This document shows, piece by piece, positions 51,269-57,641 of a stretch of DNA of 57,641 nt. The notes below the pieces were generated by a model, which made no database searches, was not told where the DNA came from, and saw only the letters and a program-made list of their open reading frames with translations. The translations under genes were made by a program, and so were the position numbers. This DNA is from an uncultured Clostridia bacterium (GTDB taxonomy: Bacteria; Bacillota; Clostridia; Oscillospirales; Oscillospiraceae): contig CAMNOV010000004.1 of NCBI GenBank assembly GCA_946547105.1, positions 1 to 57,641 of the forward strand, written 5' to 3'. Within the stretch, counting starts at the first letter, position 1, and each line of letters starts with the position of its first letter.

Positions 51269-53648
51269 ATATTTTTTCCATATTCATCGCCGCGACACGA
51301 AGCATCAGCTTCTTTGTGCCGACCTTTTCGAAGTCCACCTCGATTAGGAAGTCCCCACCCATCGGCGTCATCTTGACCAGTTTTCCCTGGCCGAAAGCCT
51401 TATGCCGCACCTGATCGCCTACAGCGAAGCTGACGGAAGGTGCCGCCTTCTTTGTCGGGACAACCGGTGCGTGGATCGGAGCCTTCGGCGCCTGCGTCTT
51501 TGCGGCGGGCGCCTTGTAGACAAATCCCAGCTCGTCCCTGCGGTCATGGTAACCATATCCCTTGGGGACGTTTTTCTTTTCGATGCAGGATTCCGGGATT
51601 TCATCCACAAAGCGGGAGACGCGGTTGGAGGTCGTGCGGCCGAAAATCATGCGCTGCCGGGCACAGACCAGGTAAAGATTCCGCATCGCGCGGGTGATCG
51701 CCACGTAGCAGAGCCTGCGCTCCTCCTCCATCTCGTCCGGCTCACCGATGGCGCGGATGCCCGGGAAGATGGTCTCCTCCATGCCGACGACGAAGACTGT
51801 CGGGAATTCCAACCCCTTGGCGCTGTGCATCGTCATCATGACCACGCAGTCGGCGTCCTTGTCATAGGTGTCCATGTCGGTATAGAGCGCTACATCCGCC
51901 AGGAAGCCGTCCAGCGTCTGATCGCCGGATTCCTTCTGGTAAGTGATGATGCTGGTCTTGATCTCGCGGACGTTTTCAGCCCGCGCCGTGTCCTCTATGG
52001 TGTTCTTTTCCTCCAGCATGCGGAGGTATCCAGTTTTCTCCAACAGCTCGTCGAGCAGCTGGTCGGGCGTGATCTCCTTCGCGCGTTCATGCAGCTCGTC
52101 AAGAAGCCCCGCGAACTGACGCATGCGGATGGCCGCGCGCGAAAGTTCCGGGTGACGGTCCGCGTCCCGCAGCACTTCGATCAGGCTCAGTCGCTCCCGC
52201 TCCGCGATTTCCTGCGCCTGCTCCACGCTGCGCGCGCCAATGCCGCGCGGCGGATTGTTGATGATGCGCGTGAGACGCAGGTCGTCATTCGGCGAGGCGA
52301 TCACGCAGAGATAGGCCAGCACGTCCTTGACCTCGGCACGGTCAAAAAAGCGCGTGCCGCCGATGATGCGGTATGGGATGCCGTTGCGCTTGAAGGCATA
52401 TTCCAGCTGGTTGGACTGGGCGTTCATGCGGTACAAAATCGCATGATCCCGCCAGTTGGCGCCCTTGCTGTAATCGCCGAGAATCGTGGAGGCCACGTAC
52501 TGCGCCTCTTCGTTTTCGTTATCGGCGACGTAAAGGCGGATCGGGTTGCCCTGGTCCTGCTTCGTCCAGAGTTCCTTCCCCTTGCGGCCGAGATTGTTGC
52601 GGATGACGCTGTTGGCCGCTTCCAGGATATGCCCGGTGCTGCGGTAATTCTGCTCCAGTCGGATGACGCGGCATTTTTTATATTCGTTCTCGAAGGAGAG
52701 GATGTTTTCGATCGTCGCGCCGCGGAACTTATAAATGCTCTGATCGTCGTCTCCGACCACGCAGATATTGCCGCTGCCGCCCGCAAGGATGGAGGACAGC
52801 AGATACTGCAGATGGTTCGTATCCTGATACTCGTCGATCAGCACATAGCGGAAGCGGCGCTGCCAGTAGCTGCGCACCTCCTCATTTTCCTGCAGGAGCT
52901 TGACCGTAAAGGAGATCAGATCGTCAAAATCCATCGCCCCGGCGGCAAACATCCGGCGCATGTATTCCGAGTAAACCTCGCCGATGCGGATCCGGCGGAT
53001 ATCGCCGGAGGCTTTGGCCTGGCGCAGATATTCTGCAGCGCCGAGCTGCGCGTCCTTGGCACGGCTGATCTCGCCGAGCAGCATGCGCGGGGCAAAGCTC
53101 TTTTCATCCAGGTTCTGATCTTTGACGATATGCTTGACCAGGCTTTGACTGTCAGACGTGTCATAGATCGTAAAGCTGGACGGAAATCCGAGGCGTTCAG
53201 CATCCCGGCGCAGGATGCGCACACAGGCGGAGTGGAAGGTGCAGGCCCAGATATCGTTGGCGTCCTCACCCAGCATGCGCTCCAGGCGTTCCTTTAGTTC
53301 GCCGGCGGCCTTATTGGTAAAGGTGATGGCAAGGATCCGCCATGGCTCCACGGGGTACAGACGTGCCGCGGCAAGACCACGCTCTCCCCCCGCTTCCAAA
53401 GCGGCGAGCATCGTCTCATCAGCACCTTCCGGCAGCTCGTCGCTGTCGCTGGCGCGGCCATATTTGAGCAGGTTGGCGATGCGGTTGATGAGTACCGTGG
53501 TCTTGCCGCTTCCGGCACCGGCCAGGATCAACAGCGGCCCCTCCGTGGCCATCACCGCTTCCATCTGCCTGTCATTGAGATTTTTAAAATCGCTGCGCAC
53601 CAGGGCGCGGCGTGCTTCGACAAAGCGTCGTTCCATTTCAGTCGTCAT
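51267..53648 (-). CDS. pcrA: ATP-dependent DNA helicase PcrA/UvrD
   Basis: A superfamily 1 helicase of 793 aa. Q-motif and Walker A (AGAGSGKT, 43-50), LAITFTNKAA, LIDEYQDTN, VVGDDDQSIYKFRGA, LEQNYRST and VMMTMHSAKGLEF are all present. The C-terminal tail has a Tudor-like domain (VGDQVRHKAFGQGKLVKM) that binds RNA polymerase in relatives. It acts in excision repair and clearing of replication-transcription conflicts. The start is uncertain: ATG 53648 or 53636, neither with a strong ribosome-binding site. Confidence 0.95.
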   Translation of the reverse strand: MTTEMERRFVEARRALVRSDFKNLNDRQMEAVMATEGPLLILAGAGSGKTTVLINRIANLLKYGRASDSDELPEGADETMLAALEAGGERGLAAARLYPVEPWRILAITFTNKAAGELKERLERMLGEDANDIWACTFHSACVRILRRDAERLGFPSSFTIYDTSDSQSLVKHIVKDQNLDEKSFAPRMLLGEISRAKDAQLGAAEYLRQAKASGDIRRIRIGEVYSEYMRRMFAAGAMDFDDLISFTVKLLQENEEVRSYWQRRFRYVLIDEYQDTNHLQYLLSSILAGGSGNICVVGDDDQSIYKFRGATIENILSFENEYKKCRVIRLEQNYRSTGHILEAANSVIRNNLGRKGKELWTKQDQGNPIRLYVADNENEEAQYVASTILGDYSKGANWRDHAILYRMNAQSNQLEYAFKRNGIPYRIIGGTRFFDRAEVKDVLAYLCVIASPNDDLRLTRIINNPPRGIGARSVEQAQEIAERERLSLIEVLRDADRHPELSRAAIRMRQFAGLLDELHERAKEITPDQLLDELLEKTGYLRMLEEKNTIEDTARAENVREIKTSIITYQKESGDQTLDGFLADVALYTDMDTYDKDADCVVMMTMHSAKGLEFPTVFVVGMEETIFPGIRAIGEPDEMEEERRLCYVAITRAMRNLYLVCARQRMIFGRTTSNRVSRFVDEIPESCIEKKNVPKGYGYHDRRDELGFVYKAPAAKTQAPKAPIHAPVVPTKKAAPSVSFAVGDQVRHKAFGQGKLVKMTPMGGDFLIEVDFEKVGTKKLMLRVAAMNMEKI

Positions 53649-53692
53649 GGCACGCATTGTAGCACATTTTACCGCGCCTTACAAGGCGTTTT

Positions 53693-54400
53693 TCAGTCCA
53701 TCCACTCCCGCATCCGCTCGACGGCGCGTCGCTCCAGACGTGAGATCTGCACCTGCGAGACGTGAAGCACCCTTGCGCAGCTTTGCTGCGTCATGCCGTG
53801 GAAATAGCGCAATGCGATCACCTGACGCTCCCGTTCAGGCAGACGGTCGATCGCCGACCGCAGCGCCACACGCTCGAGCATTTTCTCCTCCGCCTGGTAA
53901 TCGCCCAGAACAAGCTCCAGCTTGAAACCCTCGTCGTTCGTTTCGCGCTGCAGGCTTTCCGTCGGCCCGGCCGCCGTTTCGGCAAAGGCGATGTCCTCCG
54001 GTGCGACACCGGTTTCCGCTGATAGTTCCCCAATCGTCGGCTCGCGTCCCAGCCGCTGCTCCAGCGCGATGCGGGCCGCTCGCAGGTGATTAGCCTGCTC
54101 CTTCAGGCTTCGACTGACCTTGACGGCGCCATCGTCCCGAAGAAAACGGCGGATCTCCCCGGAGATCTTGGGCACGGCATAGGTTGAAAATTGGGTCCCG
54201 AAGCTCTCATCATAGCCTTCCACAGCCTTCAGAAAGCCGACGCAGCCGAGCTGATACAGATCCTCCGGATCGGTACCCCGCCCGAAAAAGCGGCGCGCCA
54301 CGCTCCAGATGAGGCCGCTGTTTTCCTCAATGAGCCGTCCGCCCGCCTCGCGGTCCCCCTGCTGCGCCGCCTGGATATCGGACAGCATGTCCTGTGTCAT
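53693..54400 (-). CDS. sigF: Forespore RNA polymerase sigma-F factor
   Basis: A 235-aa sigma factor with region 2 (DPEDLYQLGCVGFLKAVEGYD, FSTYAVPKISGEIRRFLRDDG), region 3 and region 4 (GMTQQSCARVLHVSQVQISRLE helix-turn-helix). Together with spoIIAA and spoIIAB upstream this is sigma-F, the first forespore-specific sigma. It is held inactive by SpoIIAB until the anti-anti-sigma SpoIIAA is dephosphorylated. The ATG overlaps the spoIIAB stop by 4 nt. Confidence 0.96.
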   Translation of the reverse strand: MTQDMLSDIQAAQQGDREAGGRLIEENSGLIWSVARRFFGRGTDPEDLYQLGCVGFLKAVEGYDESFGTQFSTYAVPKISGEIRRFLRDDGAVKVSRSLKEQANHLRAARIALEQRLGREPTIGELSAETGVAPEDIAFAETAAGPTESLQRETNDEGFKLELVLGDYQAEEKMLERVALRSAIDRLPERERQVIALRYFHGMTQQSCARVLHVSQVQISRLERRAVERMREWMD

Positions 54401-54837
54401 CGTTTTCCGATCCGGGGGCAGATCCTCCGGCGCATCACGACCGTCGTCCCTTTTCCCGGCCTGGAGCGCACACTGAGCTTGTCCATAAAGCTGCCGATGA
54501 TCGTAAAGCCCATGCCGCTTCGATCCTCGCCGCCCGTCGTATAAAGCGGCTGCATCGCCTTCTCCACGTCCTCGATGCCGCAGCCCCAGTCCTTGACCGA
54601 GATCTCCAGCAGCTGTCCCTCCAGGATCCGCAGACGCATGGAAACACGGCCGATCTCTTCCGGATAGGCATGGACGATAGCGTTGGTGACCGCCTCAGAT
54701 ACAGCGGTTTTGATATCGCCCAGCTCTTCCATCGTCGGATCGAGCTGAGCAGCAAAAGCGGCGGCCGCCGCGCGGGCAAAGGCCTCGTTGCTGCTTTTGC
54801 TCGGAAACTCGAGTTTTATGTAGTTTTGTTCTTTCAC
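54397..54837 (-). CDS. spoIIAB: Anti-sigma-F factor and kinase SpoIIAB
   Basis: A 146-aa GHKL-fold protein kinase. The N box is SEAVTNAIVHAY with Asn52 for Mg, the G1 box VKDWGCGIED with Asp83, and the G2 box GEDRSGMGFTI. It binds sigma-F and phosphorylates SpoIIAA. It is coupled to spoIIAA upstream and sigF downstream by 4-nt overlaps. Confidence 0.96.
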   Translation of the reverse strand: MKEQNYIKLEFPSKSSNEAFARAAAAAFAAQLDPTMEELGDIKTAVSEAVTNAIVHAYPEEIGRVSMRLRILEGQLLEISVKDWGCGIEDVEKAMQPLYTTGGEDRSGMGFTIIGSFMDKLSVRSRPGKGTTVVMRRRICPRIGKR

Positions 54838-55163
54838 GGTAATCCTCCTACTCTTCCGCTCTCCACGGGGATCATTCTGTCAAGGCCGGCGGCATCGATC
54901 ACGCGCAGCGCCTGTCTGGCCGGGTTTTCTATCCAAAGCCTGCCGCCGATCGTCCGGATATGACGGTTCGCTTTCACGATCACGGCTATGCCCGAGGAAT
55001 CCATGAAGCTCAGCGCCGACAGATCCAACACGCAGTCCCGCGGCAGAAACTCGTCCATCAGCTCCGCGATCGCGGCGCTGGTCTGCTGCGCCTCGTGCTG
55101 ATCCAGCTCGCCGCTCAGATAGATCGTCAGCCGCCCGGCCGAAAACAATGGTTTGATGTTCAT
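54834..55163 (-). CDS. spoIIAA: Anti-sigma-F factor antagonist SpoIIAA
   Basis: A STAS-domain protein of about 109 aa. LSFMDSSGIAVI (52-63) holds Ser56, equivalent to the Ser phosphorylated by SpoIIAB in Bacillus. Unphosphorylated SpoIIAA releases sigma-F. The start is ambiguous: ATG 55163 has AAGGA only 1 nt away, and GTG at 55172 or 55175 follows directly on the T-run of the valS terminator. No sigma-H promoter could be recognised upstream, so the operon promoter may lie within valS. Confidence 0.9.
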   Translation of the reverse strand: MNIKPLFSAGRLTIYLSGELDQHEAQQTSAAIAELMDEFLPRDCVLDLSALSFMDSSGIAVIVKANRHIRTIGGRLWIENPARQALRVIDAAGLDRMIPVESGRVGGLP

Positions 55164-55177
55164 TTCCTTCACCACAC

Positions 55178-55217
55178 AAAAAATGTCACTGCATCATATG
55201 GATGCAGTGACATTTTA
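55178..55217 (-). terminator. Terminator of valS, touching spoIIAA
   Basis: A 12-bp stem (55212-55201 with 55195-55184) plus A/T extension and 5-nt loop, followed by TTTTTT on the minus strand. Candidate GTG starts of spoIIAA begin 3 nt after it. Confidence 0.85.
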
Positions 55218-55245
55218 TCGTATTGGATTTGCGGATCGTGTCGAA

Positions 55246-57641
55246 TCAGCCGAGAGAGGCGAGGCTTGCCTTGAGATTTTCGATCAAGGCCTCGAGCTTG
55301 ACCTTTTTCTCGCGTTCGGTATTGACGACGGCCTCCGGTGCGCGGGTGATGAAGTTTTGGTTGGAGAGTTTTCCGATCTGCGCGGCCAGCTGCTTTTCCG
55401 CATTGGCCAGCTCCTTGGCGATACGCGCTCTCTCCTTCTCCAGATCCACCAACTCCGCCATCGGCATGAAGAGCCGCGCGTTGTCGGTCACGACGGACAC
55501 CATGCCCTCGCTGCCCTCCGGAGCTTCGTCCAGGACGCTCACCTCGCTCGCGTAGGCCAGCTTGCAGATATAGCTGCGTCCGGCTTCAAAAGCGGCCTTG
55601 CGGTCAGTCGCGATCAGCAGATGCGCTTTGCGGGAGGGCGGCACATTCATTTCGCTGCGGCGGGCGCGCACGGCCTTGATGGCCGTCATGACCATCTCAA
55701 AGCTCTGCTCATCTTCGCGGAAGCTGAGCTCGTCTTTGTATTCCGGGAAGCGCGCAACCATCAGCGCATCGCCCTCGTGCGGCAGCGCCTGCCAGATCTC
55801 CTCGGTGATGAAAGGCATGAAGGGGTGCGCCAACTTCAGAATCTCAGTCAGCACGTACAGCAGCACCTTCTGCGCGGCGAGCTTGCTCTCCTCGTCCTCG
55901 CCGTTGAGGCGGGGCTTGGTCAGCTCGATATACCAGTCGCAGTAGCTATCCCAGATGAAGTCATAGATCTTGCCCGCGGCCACGCCCAGCTCATAGCTGT
56001 CCATGTTTTCGTTGACCTCTTTGACCACGTCATTGAGCTTGGAGAGGATCCACTTGTCCTCGATCTCCAGCTTCTCGGGCAGCTCGTTTTTGTCGATGCT
56101 GAGATTCATCATCACGAAACGGGAGGCGTTCCAGAGCTTATTGCAGAAATTGCGCATTGCCTCGCACTTTTCCACATAGAAGCGCATGTCGTTTCCGGGG
56201 CTGTTGCCGGTGATGAGGTTGAAGCGCAGCGCGTCCGCGCCGTACTTGTCCACCATTTCCAGCGGATCGATGCCGTTGCCGAGAGACTTGGACATCTTGC
56301 GGCCCTGGCTGTCGCGCACGAGGCCGTGGATCAGCACGGTCCTGAACGGCTCCTTGTCCATGTGCTCCATGCCGGAGAAGATCATGCGGGCCACCCAGAA
56401 GAAGATGATGTCATAGCCGGTAATCATCAGCGTGGTGGGATACCAGTAATCCAGCTCCTTCGTCTGCTCGGGCCAGCCCATCGTGGAGAAGGGCCAGAGC
56501 GCAGAAGAAAACCAGGTGTCCAGCACGTCTTCCTCGCGGCGGATGCGCTTGCTTCCGCAGTGTGCGCACTCGCAGGGATCCTCGCGGGAAACGGTGATCT
56601 CACCGCAGTCCTCGCAGGTCCAGGCCGGGATCTGGTGGCCCCACCAGAGCTGGCGGGAGATGCACCAGTCGTGCACGTTCTCCATCCAGTTGAGATAGAT
56701 CTTGGTAAAGCGCTCGGGCACGAAGCGAATGCGGCCGTCCTTGACGACATCGATGGCTTTCTCGGCCAGCGGCGCCATTTTCACGAACCACTGCGGGCTC
56801 GTCAGCGGCTCCACCACGCTGCCGCAGCGATAGCAGCAGCCGACATTGTGGTTATAGGGCTCAGTCTTGACGAGATAGCCCTGCTCCTCCAGATCGGCCA
56901 CGATGGCCTTGCGGGCTTCATAGCGGTCCATGCCGTTATATTTGCCGCCGTTGATGATCTTCGCGTCCTCGTCGATGACCTGGATCTGCTCCAGATGATG
57001 GCGCAGGCCGACCTCGTAGTCGTTGGGGTCGTGGCAGGGCGTCATCTTCACGGCGCCGGTGCCGAAGCCGAGCTCGACGTAGGTATCCGCCACGATCGGC
57101 AGCTTGCGGCCGACGAGCGGGAGGATGGCGTTCTTGCCGACCAGGTGCGTATAGCGCTCGTCGTCGGGGTGCACAGCCACGCCGGAGTCGCCCAGCATCG
57201 TTTCAGGGCGCGTGGTGGCCACGATCAGATATTCATCGCTGTTCTCGATCGGGTAGCGGATGTGCCAGAAATTGCCGGGCATGTCCTTGTACTCGACCTC
57301 CGCGTCGGACAGGGCCGTGCGGCAGTGCGGGCACCAGTTGATGATGCGGCTGCCCTTGTAAATGAGGCCCTTCTCATAGAGGCGACAGAAGGCCTCACGC
57401 ACGGATCTGGCGCAGGTCTCGTCCATCGTGAAGCGGCTGCGGTCCCAGTCGCAGGACACGCCCATGCTCTTCTGCTGCTCGACGATGCGGTCTCCGTATT
57501 TGCCCTTCCATTCCCAGACGCGCTCGAGGAACTTCTCGCGGCCGAGGTCATAGCGGGTCTTGCCCTCTTCCTTGCGCAGCACCTCTTCCACCTTGATCTG
57601 GGTGGCGATGCCCGCGTGGTCGACGCCGGGCAGCCAGAGCG
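55246..57641 (-). CDS. valS: Valyl-tRNA synthetase, N-terminus beyond the window
   Basis: The last 798 codons of a class I synthetase; the first part, with the HIGH motif, is outside the right edge. Visible are PGVDHAGIATQ at the edge, the editing domain (ATTRPETMLGD, DPNDYEVG), a zinc-type CxxC pair region (WTCEDCGEITVSRE), KMSKSLGNGIDP near the middle, the anticodon-binding domain and the C-terminal coiled coil (LVDLEKERARIAKELANAEKQLAAQ). These are valine-type, as WFVKMAPLAEKA and GTGAVKMTPCHDPND show. A terminator follows and touches spoIIAA. Confidence 0.97.
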   Translation of the reverse strand, partial: LWLPGVDHAGIATQIKVEEVLRKEEGKTRYDLGREKFLERVWEWKGKYGDRIVEQQKSMGVSCDWDRSRFTMDETCARSVREAFCRLYEKGLIYKGSRIINWCPHCRTALSDAEVEYKDMPGNFWHIRYPIENSDEYLIVATTRPETMLGDSGVAVHPDDERYTHLVGKNAILPLVGRKLPIVADTYVELGFGTGAVKMTPCHDPNDYEVGLRHHLEQIQVIDEDAKIINGGKYNGMDRYEARKAIVADLEEQGYLVKTEPYNHNVGCCYRCGSVVEPLTSPQWFVKMAPLAEKAIDVVKDGRIRFVPERFTKIYLNWMENVHDWCISRQLWWGHQIPAWTCEDCGEITVSREDPCECAHCGSKRIRREEDVLDTWFSSALWPFSTMGWPEQTKELDYWYPTTLMITGYDIIFFWVARMIFSGMEHMDKEPFRTVLIHGLVRDSQGRKMSKSLGNGIDPLEMVDKYGADALRFNLITGNSPGNDMRFYVEKCEAMRNFCNKLWNASRFVMMNLSIDKNELPEKLEIEDKWILSKLNDVVKEVNENMDSYELGVAAGKIYDFIWDSYCDWYIELTKPRLNGEDEESKLAAQKVLLYVLTEILKLAHPFMPFITEEIWQALPHEGDALMVARFPEYKDELSFREDEQSFEMVMTAIKAVRARRSEMNVPPSRKAHLLIATDRKAAFEAGRSYICKLAYASEVSVLDEAPEGSEGMVSVVTDNARLFMPMAELVDLEKERARIAKELANAEKQLAAQIGKLSNQNFITRAPEAVVNTEREKKVKLEALIENLKASLASLG

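Noticed and set aside
1-57641. CRISPR arrays, prophage, insertion sequences or rRNA operons
   Set aside because: I looked for regularly spaced repeats, transposase or phage genes and rRNA sequence, and found none; the two Xer genes lack phage neighbours.

Overview
The window looks like chromosome from an endospore-forming member of the Clostridia. Oscillospirales is my best guess, from gene content and moderately high GC; this is inference, because no rRNA gene is present. The sporulation genes are spoIIAA-spoIIAB-sigF, spoIVA, a cwlD-type amidase, a SpoIID-domain protein, sigH and a pdaB-like deacetylase. They are interleaved with housekeeping genes. I see no prophage, insertion sequence, CRISPR array or rRNA operon.

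Layout. 1-4.4 kb: PPi-type phosphofructokinase (partial), diverging from class II fructose-bisphosphate aldolase, then a degenerate P-type ATPase-like protein and a Xer-type recombinase. 4.4-9.7 kb (minus strand): DUF1858 protein, trmK, NIF3-like gene, spoIVA, cwlD and radA. 9.8-19 kb (mostly minus): zinc-ribbon protein, sigH, ruvCAB, xerD, TIGR04086-type membrane protein, yajC, tgt, queA, SpoIID-domain protein. 18.9-28 kb: dapA, Sfp-type transferase, lipoprotein, rlmD-like methyltransferase, a kinase-like gene broken by an in-frame TGA, GNAT acetyltransferase, pdaB-like gene, asd, LysR regulator, methionine gamma-lyase. 28-34.4 kb: a 902-aa iron-sulfur flavoprotein coupled to hypA, a fused MacB-like ABC transporter, tRNA-Arg(CCT). 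34.5-47 kb: small membrane protein, rnmV, holA, comEC, HIT protein, alaS with a T-box leader, U32 protein, mltG, a tiny Cys/Gly-rich membrane protein, tmk, wecG/tagA-type transferase and sirtuin. 47-57.6 kb: cyclodeaminase-like protein, prfC, a degenerate old-yellow-enzyme-like flavoprotein, pcrA, the spoIIA operon and valS (partial).

How the parts work together. The clearest theme is how sporulation genes are insulated inside housekeeping gene strings. spoIVA has a strong sigma-E promoter. Its ribosome-binding site lies in a 10-bp hairpin whose other arm sits inside the promoter, so only read-through mRNA from the upstream genes should fold and silence it. At the next junction a sigma-A-type promoter overlaps the cwlD start codon, so a transcript from it would supply radA but lack the cwlD start. 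Several intrinsic terminators lie directly against the start of the next co-directional gene (yajC, valS, zinc-ribbon gene). This suggests expression tuned by terminator read-through.

The other items most worth a second look are two intact but catalytically eroded enzymes (the P-type ATPase-like and OYE-like proteins), the 47-aa Cys/Gly-rich membrane peptide, a predicted leaderless mRNA for the rlmD-like gene, and a Shine-Dalgarno hairpin before a small membrane protein. All coordinates, motif positions and promoter calls come from reading the sequence by eye. Family names come from motif recognition, not from a database search.
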